Assembly: GCA_944390035.1 (NCBI GenBank)
Contig: CALXOP010000079.1
Location: forward strand, 1-32,663
Direction: 5' to 3'
From: an uncultured Alphaproteobacteria bacterium
GTDB taxonomy: Bacteria > Pseudomonadota > Alphaproteobacteria > RF32 > CAG-239
DNA length: 32,663 bases
Part shown: positions 22,179 through 31,054 of the stretch, one piece after another
Layout: the number at the start of each line of letters is the position of its first letter
Numbering within the stretch: the first letter of the stretch is position 1
Notes under the pieces: generated by a model
Databases searched by the model: none
What the model saw: the letters and a program-made list of their open reading frames with translations, nothing else
Told to the model about the DNA's origin: nothing
Position numbers and translations under genes: made by a program

Positions 22179-24827
22179 CTATTTTTGGTTCAATACGTCA
22201 AAAACCTTTTTGGTCAGGTCGCCTAAGCTAAAGGGTTTGGCCATAAACTCAAAATCTTGTGAGCCGGCAAGCTCGCGACGGGCAATTTCTTCCGAATAGC
22301 CCGATGCCAAAATAATTTTGATGTTCGGTACTTTGGTTTTGACTATACCGGCCAATTCCGCACCGCTCATGCCGGGCATGACCATATCGGTGACCAAAAG
22401 ATCAAAATCGGTTTCTTTTTCTAATTGTTCTAGCGCATTCTCGGCCGAATTGCAACCTATTACCTCATAGCCTTTTTTCTTGAGGGCACGAACGGCAAAG
22501 GTTCTGACCGAATCCTCGTCTTCTACAAACAAAATTTTAATGTCTTTGGCCTCATGATTGGGTTCATTGTTGCGGTCAATGGCTGAAACATTGAGCCCAA
22601 AAATGATTTTTTGATTAATGTTGACCGGAGAGGTGCGCTTTTCCTGAACGGTGAGAATCGGCGTACCGTCTTTGGCGGTTATGCGCTCTTTGGTTTCGGT
22701 CGGGGCTTGTTCTTCTTCATCGGTATTTTTTTCAAACCGCGGCAGGTGAATTGAAAAGGTGGTGCCTTGTCCGACCGTACTATTTACTTTGATAAAACCT
22801 TCGGTTTGACGAACAATACCATATACCGTGGCCAAGCCTAATCCGGTGCCGGAACCGACAACATTTTGTTTGGTGGAAAAGAAGGGGTCAAAAATACGAC
22901 TCAGGTTTTCTTTGGGAATGCCACAGCCGGTGTCTGTGACATCAATCACAACAAATTCTCCCGGCTTGATGGTATCAGCTCCAAACTGGTAGGGCGTGGT
23001 TAGGGTTTCAACATGTGTGGTAATACTTAATGTGCCGTTGCCTTCCATGGCGTCTTTGGCATTGACGGCTAAATTAATAATCACTTGTGAAAACTGAACC
23101 GGGTCAACACGGATGAACCCTAAATCGTTGCCGTGATAAAAATGCAGTACAATTTGCTCGCCTAAAATACGTTTTAACATTTGGCTGAGTTCGACGAAGT
23201 TTTCCGTAACGTCGATTAATTTGGGTTTGAGCGGCTGCTTTCTGGAAAAAGCAAGTAATTGCCTTACAAGTCCGGCGGCACGATTGGCGTTTTGCTTGAT
23301 TTGAATAAGATCGGCAAAAGACGGGTCGCCGACACCGTGGCGTTGCAACAATAAGTCACAAAAACCAATCATGGCGGTGAGCAAGTTATTAAAGTCGTGG
23401 GCAACACCGCCGGCCATTTGTCCCATGGCTTGCATCTTTTGGGCTTGAGCAAATTGCATTTCCAGACTCTTTTGTTGAGTGGCATCAATCACATAGACGA
23501 CTAACCCGTCAATTTGCTCGGGGTGTGCGGTATGGAGTTTTTGCATGGGGCTGAGGTAAAGCGAGGCAATCTTTTCGCTCTTGTCCAGTGTGATGTGAAT
23601 ATCAATGGCCTTGGAGAGCTGGCTGGTGCCATCCATGGCGTTGATTTCTTTTTGCAGAATTTCACAATCTTCGGGGCGGATGTAGTCAAATATCTTTTTA
23701 TTGATGATTTGGTCTTTGGCGCGGTCTAGGAATTTTTCAACCGCGGAATTGCAATTTTCAATGGTTCCGTCAATGTTAATAAAGGCAATGCCGACCGGCG
23801 CATCGTTAAACAACCAGCTGATTTCATCTAACGAGTGTTCCAAATTTTGTTTGAGTTCGGTATCGTTTGGTAAATCATTAATCATAACGCCGCGGAACTT
23901 AATGTCTTTTTCCTCGCGGAAACTTTCTTGGGCAACATAGTATTCTTGCGTGTTGTTGGCGGCATCTATGAGGTAAAGCGTGCCTTTCCAGAGAGAGTGC
24001 TTTTCGGGCAATTCGCAATGCGGACTTAAAAAACGCCATAAATTTTCACCAATGATTTCTTCGCGGTTATAGCCCAGAGCTTGTGCCAGAGCATGATTGC
24101 AATATTCAATGCGGTAGTCTTCATTACAAGTATAAACCCCGACCGGAAGATAGTCTAAAAAGTCGTGCAGAGATTTGCGCTCTTCTTGAAATACCTGCTC
24201 CATGTTTTTGGCGGCGGTGATGTTTTCAAGTTTCCAATAAATGTAGGTATATTTCTTAATGGCTTTTATGGAAAATTTGCCTTCAAAAATATCGGTTTTT
24301 TTCAAGTATATCGGTTTGATGCTGATTGTGTACCATTCTTCGGGGGTGAAGATTTTCGAATCGGAGGATGCGGAATATAGCGCTAAAGTGACTTTTTCCG
24401 TAACCAAATTGTTGTATGCGGTTTTGAGGCGGAAAAATGCCGATGAATTGCCGGCTTGATTGGATAAGTGTTGCTCCAAATAGCTGAGCAGATTGTTGTT
24501 GTGGAACATTTCTTGCGCTAGGTCATTTTGTATGACCGGCTCACCGGAGGGATTATCAATGCGGATAATCTCATATTTGTTTTTAATGATTTCGTTGGCA
24601 AAACCGCCATAAGTGATGGCTTCTTCCGCGGCATTGATGGTCTTGATGGTGAGGGACAAACAACATACCGTGGTGAGAATAAAGGCAAATACCAAAAGAA
24701 GTCTATATTCCGGATACATCAGAAATAAGACTAAGGAAATGGTCAGAAAAATGAGTGCATAAGCCAAGAGTATCAGGCGATTTTGCAGTAATTTATCAGG
24801 TCTGGGGGTTTTTAAGCTGCATAACAT
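22179..24827 (-). CDS. cckA: CckA-type hybrid histidine kinase
   Basis: An 882-aa protein. Helices at about 17-36 and 42-60 anchor it in the inner membrane. PAS-like sensor domains lie at about 80-200, 218-320 and 330-455. The HisKA domain has the CckA signature MGQMAGGVAHDFNNLLTAM with His477; HATPase boxes are NLAVNAKDAM (N), DTGCGIP (G1) and GSGTGLGLATVYG (G2). A C-terminal receiver has Asp814 in LLVTDMVMPGMSG and Lys864. In alphaproteobacteria CckA phosphorylates ChpT, which feeds CtrA and CpdR, setting cell-cycle and flagellar gene expression; it also works as a phosphatase. Its start overlaps flhB by 32 bases. The extra PAS domains make it longer than Caulobacter CckA (691 aa). Confidence 0.93.
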   Translation of the reverse strand: MLCSLKTPRPDKLLQNRLILLAYALIFLTISLVLFLMYPEYRLLLVFAFILTTVCCLSLTIKTINAAEEAITYGGFANEIIKNKYEIIRIDNPSGEPVIQNDLAQEMFHNNNLLSYLEQHLSNQAGNSSAFFRLKTAYNNLVTEKVTLALYSASSDSKIFTPEEWYTISIKPIYLKKTDIFEGKFSIKAIKKYTYIYWKLENITAAKNMEQVFQEERKSLHDFLDYLPVGVYTCNEDYRIEYCNHALAQALGYNREEIIGENLWRFLSPHCELPEKHSLWKGTLYLIDAANNTQEYYVAQESFREEKDIKFRGVMINDLPNDTELKQNLEHSLDEISWLFNDAPVGIAFINIDGTIENCNSAVEKFLDRAKDQIINKKIFDYIRPEDCEILQKEINAMDGTSQLSKAIDIHITLDKSEKIASLYLSPMQKLHTAHPEQIDGLVVYVIDATQQKSLEMQFAQAQKMQAMGQMAGGVAHDFNNLLTAMIGFCDLLLQRHGVGDPSFADLIQIKQNANRAAGLVRQLLAFSRKQPLKPKLIDVTENFVELSQMLKRILGEQIVLHFYHGNDLGFIRVDPVQFSQVIINLAVNAKDAMEGNGTLSITTHVETLTTPYQFGADTIKPGEFVVIDVTDTGCGIPKENLSRIFDPFFSTKQNVVGSGTGLGLATVYGIVRQTEGFIKVNSTVGQGTTFSIHLPRFEKNTDEEEQAPTETKERITAKDGTPILTVQEKRTSPVNINQKIIFGLNVSAIDRNNEPNHEAKDIKILFVEDEDSVRTFAVRALKKKGYEVIGCNSAENALEQLEKETDFDLLVTDMVMPGMSGAELAGIVKTKVPNIKIILASGYSEEIARRELAGSQDFEFMAKPFSLGDLTKKVFDVLNQK

Positions 24828-25869
24828 ATCCTATTACCTCGGCTACGGCTTTAAAGTGTTCTGAGGGTATCATTTGGTCGATTTCAACAGAGGCGAATAA
24901 CGCTCTGGCGAGTGGCGGATTTTCCACTATCGGAATATCGTGTTCTTCGGCTATCTCGCGAATCTTAAGCGCGATGTTGTCTAAACCCTTGGCAACAACT
25001 ATCGGCGCATCCATTTTATCCATTTTATATTCAAGTGCAACCGCATAATGCGTCGGGTTGACAATTATTACATCGGCTCGAGGAACCGCATCCATCATGC
25101 GGTGGCGCGCTCTTTCCATGCGAACCTGGCGAATACGGGATTTGACCAAAGGGTCTCCTTCGGTTTGTTTGTATTCGTCTTTGACTTCTTGTTTGGTCAT
25201 GCGCAATTTTTTTAAGTGGCTGTATTTTTGGTAGGCAAAGTCTGCAACGGCAATGATGAGCGTGGCAATCACAACCGTGAAAATAAGTAAAACAACAACC
25301 TTGTGGATATAGGCCAAAATTGCCATCGTTTCCATGGTGGGCATAAGGTTGACATTTTCAAGATAGGGGCGGATGACAAGAATCGACACAAAGGCGATCA
25401 CGGTGATTTTGATAATGCCTTTTAAGCTCTCAACAATTTTTTTCATGTTGATAAATTTCGGCAGGGCGGCAAAGATATTTAATTTGTTCCAATCAGGTTC
25501 CAGTTTCTTTGGCGCAAAGACAAAACCGGTTTGGGCAATGCTGGCAAAAAGCCCCAAAACCATAAAAATTGCAAAAGGAATCCCTAAAATTTTGAAAATG
25601 CCTAATGCCACATGAAACAAGAGCAGTTGCAGGTGTTTGGGGTCGGTGGGGATAGTTTCCGGAGTTTCGATGAATTTGACGGACATGATGTAAAACCACT
25701 TCATCAACAGTGGTAACAACAGCCAGACCACAAAAAGCATGCCCAACAACATAATGAAACTTTTGGCATCTTGCGAGAGCGCAACATCACCTTCTTCTTT
25801 GGCTTTGGATATTTTTCGTTCCGACGGTTCTTCGGTTTTCGAGGCTTCGTCATCGTCTTCGGGGACCAT
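24796..25869 (-). CDS. flhB: Flagellar export gate protein FlhB
   Basis: A 357-aa protein with normal length. The N-terminus EEPSERKISKAKEEGDVALS is the family's cytoplasmic lead (KTEEPTpkKl..A.keGqv type). Four membrane helices follow (about 37-60, 84-115, 150-168 and 185-210). The cytoplasmic domain carries Asn271-Pro-Thr-His, the autocleavage site that switches export from rod/hook to filament substrates. AGGAA precedes the ATG. It lies 12 bases after fliR and overlaps cckA by 32 bases. Confidence 0.96.
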   Translation of the reverse strand: MVPEDDDEASKTEEPSERKISKAKEEGDVALSQDAKSFIMLLGMLFVVWLLLPLLMKWFYIMSVKFIETPETIPTDPKHLQLLLFHVALGIFKILGIPFAIFMVLGLFASIAQTGFVFAPKKLEPDWNKLNIFAALPKFINMKKIVESLKGIIKITVIAFVSILVIRPYLENVNLMPTMETMAILAYIHKVVVLLIFTVVIATLIIAVADFAYQKYSHLKKLRMTKQEVKDEYKQTEGDPLVKSRIRQVRMERARHRMMDAVPRADVIIVNPTHYAVALEYKMDKMDAPIVVAKGLDNIALKIREIAEEHDIPIVENPPLARALFASVEIDQMIPSEHFKAVAEVIGYVMQLKNPQT

Positions 25870-25881
25870 GCTTCTTCCTTT

Positions 25882-26637
25882 CTATTCCAAAAAACGCTTC
25901 AGACCCTGTTCATAGTATCTTATGAACCAAAGAATCATCATCGGGGTGGTTATGAGCAATAAGCCTACGCCTAAGTAGATTTGCAAAGGCAGTGAGAGAA
26001 AAAAAATGTTTAATTGCGGCATGAGGCGTGAGACCAATCCCATACCGACATAAAACACAATCGAAAAGGCTATAAACGGAGAGCCAATCTTAAAGCCCAT
26101 GATAAAACTCTCGTTGAGGCTTTGGCTGGCAAAGTTTGAAAAATCAGCTACCGGTAAGGGAGAACCTACCGGAAACAGCGTATAACTATCTATAACCGCA
26201 CTGAGCATAAGGTGGTGAAGGTCGGTGACAAATACAACCGTTAACGCCAGAATCGTGAGAAAAGTTTCAATTACGATACTTTGGGTTTGAAAAGCAGGGT
26301 CAAAAATTTGGGCATTGGAAAAGCCGATTGCTTGTCCGATAAAGTTACCGCATAAGTTAAGTGCGGAAAACAGAATTTGCATTATGACGCCAAAGAAAAT
26401 GCCGTAGATGATTTCAAACAAGTACATTTGTATGCACTCTAAGGTGTCACTTGGCTGAGGCGGTAATTTATCACTTAAAAACGGAACCAAAACCAAAGAA
26501 ATGGCCAAGGCAATCGAAAGACGCTGGCGGACATTAATATAAGATGCCGAAAAGCCCGGCATTAACATTAAGGCCGAACCAATACGCAAAAAGACCAAAA
26601 TAAATTTATATATTTCTTGGTTTAAGAGCTCTGTCAT
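25882..26637 (-). CDS. fliR: Flagellar export gate protein FliR
   Basis: A 251-aa, six-helix membrane protein of normal length. Typical text: FLRIGSALMLMPGFSASYIN at 17-36, LNLCGNFIGQAIGFSNAQIF at 91-110 and RLMPQLNIFFLSLPLQIYLG at 205-224. FliR joins FliP and FliQ in the export gate core of the flagellar type III system. Its ATG overlaps the fliQ stop (ATGA), so it is translationally coupled. Confidence 0.96.
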   Translation of the reverse strand: MTELLNQEIYKFILVFLRIGSALMLMPGFSASYINVRQRLSIALAISLVLVPFLSDKLPPQPSDTLECIQMYLFEIIYGIFFGVIMQILFSALNLCGNFIGQAIGFSNAQIFDPAFQTQSIVIETFLTILALTVVFVTDLHHLMLSAVIDSYTLFPVGSPLPVADFSNFASQSLNESFIMGFKIGSPFIAFSIVFYVGMGLVSRLMPQLNIFFLSLPLQIYLGVGLLLITTPMMILWFIRYYEQGLKRFLE

Positions 26638-26906
26638 AACCCGCCGCCGGTGATGATTTTATCAAACAAATTGTCTGACAACATTTGCATTTGTCCCAAC
26701 ATAAACGGAAACAACAAAATAATGGCCACAAATACGCCTAAAATTTTGGGTACAAAGGCCAGAGTCATTTCTTGAATTTGGGTCAAGGCTTGGAAAATAC
26801 CGATAATCAAACCAATGAAGAGGGCTACTAACAATATCGGTGTTACCACTTTCAATAAGGTGAAAATGGCTGTGCGAGCAATTTCTAAAATTTCTACTTC
26901 ATTCAT
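26634..26906 (-). CDS. fliQ: Flagellar export gate protein FliQ
   Basis: A 90-aa protein with two membrane helices (about 14-40 and 52-75). LVALFIGLIIGIFQALTQIQ and EMTLAFVPKILGVF are the family's invariant centre. It stacks around FliP/FliR in the export gate. fliP, often just upstream, is not here; instead a GH114-like gene ends 10 bases before the fliQ start. Confidence 0.95.
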   Translation of the reverse strand: MNEVEILEIARTAIFTLLKVVTPILLVALFIGLIIGIFQALTQIQEMTLAFVPKILGVFVAIILLFPFMLGQMQMLSDNLFDKIITGGGL

Positions 26907-26916
26907 GAGCGGTATC

Positions 26917-28029
26917 CTATTCCAAAGGCGTCAGTTTTTCAAAATAGCGGTGGTTTTCAAGTCCGGTTAAAAAGGCTCCGTCATAGCCCGATTGAATTAA
27001 CCCTCTAAAGTAACGCGACATATATCCTTTCCACTCAGTGGTCCAATAGCGGGTGATAATGCCGTGCTCGTCAGATAAAGACGGGCGAACCAACCATGCC
27101 GGAGAACCGATTTTCCATCCAGGTTGCCAATAAAAGGCATTGTCTTTGGCCTCGGTAACGCTAAAGCGTGCCAGAAGTTGGCGTCTGGTGCCGTTCTTTT
27201 TATATTTCATAGAGTTGATTTCGTCTGGCGTGAAAGGCGTTTTGTTTCTGAAATAGGGCTCAATTACCACCACATCATAGTTGGAGGCGCGGACGGCATC
27301 AATAAAGTCTTGTTTATCGGCATACAAATCATCTTTGAGCAAAAATGAAATATTTTGTGCCGATTTAAGGTCAAAAATATTTTTGGCACTTTCTTTGATT
27401 ATCGGTTGAGCTACAATCTTCTTAAATGCCGTGTTGGCGTTGATGAAGGCATAAAGCGGCGTGCCTTCTTTGAGGGATGAAGCAATGGCTTTATCAAAAG
27501 ATTTTTCATCAGCGCATTCATCAATTGAGAAGAGCTTGAGGTGCTCCTGACGGATTATCGGCGAAACGGCCCGATTGGAACAAAAGTAGTTGTTAACGGC
27601 AATCGCATCAATACTTCTTAAATATTCGGCTGAAGCAGAGCCAACAACAGGTTCAAACTCAGGAGAGGTTTGTTTGAGGTTGAGCAAAAAAGACGGGTCA
27701 TCTACATTTTGTCCTTCATTGCGCGCCTTAAGATAGCCTTCCAAATGATATTCCCAAAGGCTTTTGGTGAGCAAGTCTTGACCTTCATGCACCATAATTT
27801 GAAAGTCAGGCTTATTGGCCTTGGCATAGTGTGCCAAACCGGTGATATTTTCTCTTAACAGATTGCGATAGTTGATAATTTCTGTTGGGGCTACAACCAT
27901 GTTTAGCAGTTGTTCTTCTTTGGTGTAGGGATGAATATTGTCAAAACCGTATAGCCCAGCATACGCGCTTGATGAGACTATCAGCGCGCTGCCAAAAACT
28001 ATCGCTATTAAGGGGCTAGGTAATGACAT
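26917..28029 (-). CDS. Secreted GH114-like TIM-barrel protein
   Basis: The ATG at 28029 gives a good signal peptide (MSLPSPLIAIVFGSALIVSS, cleavage after SAYA24); a longer frame to 28080 would hide it. The 370-aa product has the layout of the GH114/DUF297 group (endo-alpha-1,4-polygalactosaminidase-like and 'TM1410' proteins): HPYTKEEQLLNMVVAPTEI near the start, YDVVVIEPYFRNKTPFTPDE, RRQLLARFSVTEAKD, and a final SGYDGAFLTGLENHRYFEKL. In active GH114 members the last box normally reads GxDGxFLDxxD; here the first Asp is Thr and the second Glu, so hydrolysis is doubtful. It may bind an exopolysaccharide instead. The gene overlaps the pgm end by 14 bases and lies 10 bases before fliQ. Confidence 0.65.
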   Translation of the reverse strand: MSLPSPLIAIVFGSALIVSSSAYAGLYGFDNIHPYTKEEQLLNMVVAPTEIINYRNLLRENITGLAHYAKANKPDFQIMVHEGQDLLTKSLWEYHLEGYLKARNEGQNVDDPSFLLNLKQTSPEFEPVVGSASAEYLRSIDAIAVNNYFCSNRAVSPIIRQEHLKLFSIDECADEKSFDKAIASSLKEGTPLYAFINANTAFKKIVAQPIIKESAKNIFDLKSAQNISFLLKDDLYADKQDFIDAVRASNYDVVVIEPYFRNKTPFTPDEINSMKYKKNGTRRQLLARFSVTEAKDNAFYWQPGWKIGSPAWLVRPSLSDEHGIITRYWTTEWKGYMSRYFRGLIQSGYDGAFLTGLENHRYFEKLTPLE

Positions 28030-29635
28030 CTGCGTGTTGTTTCCCTGTGCGTGGTGTGATTTCTGCAATTTCCATCGCAATGGCTAAAATCGGCTTGAGC
28101 ATGGTAAGCGGGTCTTCCGATAATTTGTTTTGCTCGTATTTTTCCAAATAAACGCGCAAAGTTGCGCCGCTTGAGCCCGTTCCCGATAAACGGTAAACAA
28201 TGCGTGAACCATCGGTAAATTTAACAATTAAGCCGTTTTGGGTGCTCGAATTATCAACCGGGTCATGATAAACAAAGGGGGCCGCTTCGGAGACTTTGTA
28301 GCCGTTAAATTTTTGATTATTAAGAGAAGGAAGTTTGGCTTCCAAGTCGCTCATTAACTTATCGGCAACGGCAGTGTCCAATCCCTCAAAGTCAAAACGC
28401 ATATAATAGCTGCGGCCGTATTTTTGCCAATGTTCGCGGGTGATTTGTTCAACCGATTTGCCGGTGGCGGCAATGATGTTGAGCCAGAACAAAATGGCCC
28501 AGATGCCGTCTTTTTCACGAATATGTGCCGAGCCGGTACCAAAACTTTCTTCCCCGCAGAAAGTGATGCGTTGCGAATCCATCAGATTTACAAAATATTT
28601 CCAACCGGTCGGAACTTCGTAGTAGCCAATATTGTGCGCTTTAGCCACGCGGCTGACGGCAGTTGAGGTGGCGGCTGATTTGGCAACGCCGAATATGCCG
28701 TTTTTATAGGCCGGAATGTATTGATAATTATCGGTTAAAATGGCTAAGCTGTCTGACGGGGTAACGAAAAACTTTTTACCCAAAATCATATTGCGGTCGC
28801 CGTCGCCATCATTGGCACCGCCAAAATCAGGTGCAGAATCGGAGAACATTAAATCAACCAATTCTTTGGCATAAACCAAATTCGGATCCGGATGCAGGCC
28901 GCCAAAATCAGGCAAAGGTTTGGCGTGAACCACGCTGCCTTTAGGGGCGCCTAAAATCTCTTCAAAAATACGGATGGCATAAGGACCGGTGACGGCGTTC
29001 ATGGCATCAAAACGCATGGTGAAGCCTTTGGCAAACAAGGCTTTGATGGCCTTGAAGTCAAAAATATGTTCAACCATTTCAACATAGTCAACCACCGGGT
29101 CGATAACTTCAATTTCCATCGTTCCTAAATGTTGGGTGCCAAGCTGTGATAAGTCAATGTCGGGTGCATCATAGATTTTATATTCACGAATCGCCAAAGT
29201 ATTGGCATAAATCTTATCGGTGACGGAGGCCGGAACTTGTCCGCCGGTTTGGTTGGAATATTTAATTCCGAAATCGCCGTTTTCACCGCCCGGATTGTGG
29301 GAGGCTGACAGCACAAAACCACCATCGAGTTTGTTTTTTAAGATGATGTTGGAGCCGGCCGGTGTCGAAACAAAGCCGTTTTGGCCGATGACCAGCTTTT
29401 TGACCCCGTTGGCTGCGGCCATTTTGATGATTTTTTGGATGGCAATGTCATTATAAAAACGACCGTCGCCACCGACTAAAAAGGTTTTGTCATCTAAGCG
29501 CCCGATTGCGTTGAATATGCTTTGCATAAAGTTTTCAACATAGTTGGGTTGCATGGCAATTTTGGACTTTTTTCTCAAACCTGCCGTGCCCATTTTTTGG
29601 TCGGTGTAAGGGGTCGTTGAAATTGTGGTAATCAT
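28016..29635 (-). CDS. pgm: Phosphoglucomutase (alpha-D-glucose phosphate-specific)
   Basis: A 539-aa cytosolic enzyme of the eukaryote-type PGM length class. Domain 1 begins GTAGLRKKS (16-24); the phosphoserine loop is LSASHNPGGENGDFGIKY with Ser112; Mg2+ is bound by DGDGDR (276-281); the sugar loop is CGEESFGTGS near 365-374 and the phosphate loop RLSGTGSSGATLR closes domain 4. It interconverts glucose-1-P and glucose-6-P, supplying UDP-glucose for LPS and exopolysaccharide and glycogen turnover. AAGGAT precedes the ATG. It opens the tight eight-gene run, overlapping the GH114-like gene by 14 bases. Confidence 0.95.
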   Translation of the reverse strand: MITTISTTPYTDQKMGTAGLRKKSKIAMQPNYVENFMQSIFNAIGRLDDKTFLVGGDGRFYNDIAIQKIIKMAAANGVKKLVIGQNGFVSTPAGSNIILKNKLDGGFVLSASHNPGGENGDFGIKYSNQTGGQVPASVTDKIYANTLAIREYKIYDAPDIDLSQLGTQHLGTMEIEVIDPVVDYVEMVEHIFDFKAIKALFAKGFTMRFDAMNAVTGPYAIRIFEEILGAPKGSVVHAKPLPDFGGLHPDPNLVYAKELVDLMFSDSAPDFGGANDGDGDRNMILGKKFFVTPSDSLAILTDNYQYIPAYKNGIFGVAKSAATSTAVSRVAKAHNIGYYEVPTGWKYFVNLMDSQRITFCGEESFGTGSAHIREKDGIWAILFWLNIIAATGKSVEQITREHWQKYGRSYYMRFDFEGLDTAVADKLMSDLEAKLPSLNNQKFNGYKVSEAAPFVYHDPVDNSSTQNGLIVKFTDGSRIVYRLSGTGSSGATLRVYLEKYEQNKLSEDPLTMLKPILAIAMEIAEITPRTGKQHADVIT

Positions 29636-29669
29636 TGCTTATCCTTTACATTGTTTGATTTTAATTGTG

Positions 29670-29700
29670 TTGAGTTTAGCACTTCTTTGCTTAAACTCAA
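29670..29700. promoter_or_regulatory. Inverted repeat upstream of pgm
   Basis: TTGAGTTTA (29670-29678) and TAAACTCAA (29692-29700) are perfect arms; with one bulged base the stem extends through AGCA/TGCT. It lies between the stop of the upstream small gene and the pgm start. No T-run follows on the minus strand, so an operator or RNA hairpin in the pgm leader is as likely as a terminator. Confidence 0.5.
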
Positions 29701-29726
29701 GAGGGAACATAGTTATTAATAACCGA

Positions 29727-30251
29727 TTATTTTGCTTCTTTGGCAGGGCAAATTTTTTGGTAAAACTCGTTTGCATATGCAAATTTGGAATTTTGGGCAA
29801 TTTGAGCAAACAGTTGCAGACGGGAGGATAAAAGTTGAGAGCTGTTGGCAAGGCCGGAGCTTAGCCCTAAAATTTTTGTAATTTCCGCCGGGCTATACTC
29901 TTGAGGGTAGGTCGTATCCTCTAGTTGTTGGTGCGAAAATTTGTGTTGCAATACTTTTGCATAGATGCCGTGTCCGGCTTTTTTGAAACAACGGATGAGC
30001 AGATAGTTGTGGGCTAAGGTGAGGCTTAAACCCAAAATAATTACGGAGAGGGCAATCTTTAGGTAAAAAGATGTTGCGGTCAACCAAGCAAAACCGGCAT
30101 AAAACAAAAATCCCCATAATAGATTGAACTTGGATGAAGAGGGGTAGCAAACATAGATTTTGCGCGATTTTTTAGTAGTGAAAGAGGTAATAAACAGGTT
30201 TACGGCATAGCCGACACCCAGAAAAAACATCAGATAAGCTAATTCTTTCAT
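29727..30251 (-). CDS. Uncharacterised 174-aa membrane protein downstream of mipZ
   Basis: Three hydrophobic segments: about 5-24 (AYLMFFLGVGYAVNLFITSF), 45-60 (LWGFLFYAGFAWLTA) and 64-90 (FYLKIALSVIILGLSLTLAH). The C-terminal 80 residues are soluble, with EYSPAEITKILGLSSGLANS that faintly recalls a J-domain helix but lacks the His-Pro-Asp triad. I cannot place it in a family. It follows mipZ by 2 bases and ends the dacF-mipZ unit, so a role in division or envelope growth is a guess from context alone. Confidence 0.68.
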   Translation of the reverse strand: MKELAYLMFFLGVGYAVNLFITSFTTKKSRKIYVCYPSSSKFNLLWGFLFYAGFAWLTATSFYLKIALSVIILGLSLTLAHNYLLIRCFKKAGHGIYAKVLQHKFSHQQLEDTTYPQEYSPAEITKILGLSSGLANSSQLLSSRLQLFAQIAQNSKFAYANEFYQKICPAKEAK

Positions 30252-30253
30252 GC

Positions 30254-31054
30254 TTATTCCGGACAGATGAATTCGGCCAAAGCCCTGATTTCACGTTTGG
30301 CAGCAATGTGTGAAACGCTCATTTTGCGCTTTAATTCTGGGGCTTGCATATCCAAAACCGTCAGCCCTTCCAAAAAGAGTTCTTTGTAGATGACTCTGTC
30401 CTTAAATCCCGGTGTTATGCGGAAGCCATAGAGCTTGGAGAGTTTTGCCAAATAATCAAAAAACAGCGTTTTATTGTGGGAATTTAAGGCTGAAATTTTG
30501 TTGCCGACGACTATCCAGTTGAGGTAGGTTTTGCCTTGCGAGGCCAGATATTTTTTGACTTCCCAAATGTAGCTGGCATAGTGTCCGGGCTTGCCAATGT
30601 GTCCGGATTCAAAATCAATTTCTGACAAGACATTGAGGTCAATTAAGCTATCTGATATCGGAGTGATGAGGGTATCGGCAAATTTGTGGGCTTCTTCAAA
30701 GAGGTAATTTTTGTTACCCGGTGTATCAATGATGATGGCGTCATAACAAGGAATTAATTTGCTGATTTCGTGACTGATGCGTCCGCGGTCGGCCGGAATC
30801 AACGTATAATTCTCTTGAGGCTCAAATTTATAGTGTGCCGGAATCGGAAGGTTTAGTTTGTGGTTCTCACAAAAACGTTGGCGGTTTTCAATATAGCGCG
30901 AAAGTGTGCCTTGGCGCCCGTCCATATCAATGGTGGCAACCGAAAAACCTTCTTGCAGTAACTTAATGGCTAAGTGCATGGAAATGGTAGATTTTCCGGT
31001 GCCGCCTTTTTCGTTACTGACGACGATAATATGTGCTTTTTTTTGTGGTTCCAT
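30254..31054 (-). CDS. mipZ: MipZ, division-plane positioning ATPase
   Basis: A 266-aa ParA/MinD-superfamily protein. The deviant Walker A is NEKGGTGKST with Lys16 and Lys21; switch I IDMDGRQGTLSRYIENR matches MipZ closely, and Walker B region AIIIDTPGN follows. In Caulobacter MipZ binds ParB at the poles, forms ATP-dependent dimers on DNA and blocks FtsZ assembly away from midcell. No membrane-targeting amphipathic tail is seen, which fits MipZ rather than MinD. Its ATG shares one base with the dacF stop (TAATG), so the two are coupled, an informative pairing of murein trimming with division placement. Confidence 0.9.
   Translation of the reverse strand: MEPQKKAHIIVVSNEKGGTGKSTISMHLAIKLLQEGFSVATIDMDGRQGTLSRYIENRQRFCENHKLNLPIPAHYKFEPQENYTLIPADRGRISHEISKLIPCYDAIIIDTPGNKNYLFEEAHKFADTLITPISDSLIDLNVLSEIDFESGHIGKPGHYASYIWEVKKYLASQGKTYLNWIVVGNKISALNSHNKTLFFDYLAKLSKLYGFRITPGFKDRVIYKELFLEGLTVLDMQAPELKRKMSVSHIAAKREIRALAEFICPE

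Noticed and set aside
29727..30251. J-domain (DnaJ-like) reading of the C-terminus
   Set aside because: The ITKILGL helix is suggestive, but no His-Pro-Asp triad follows.
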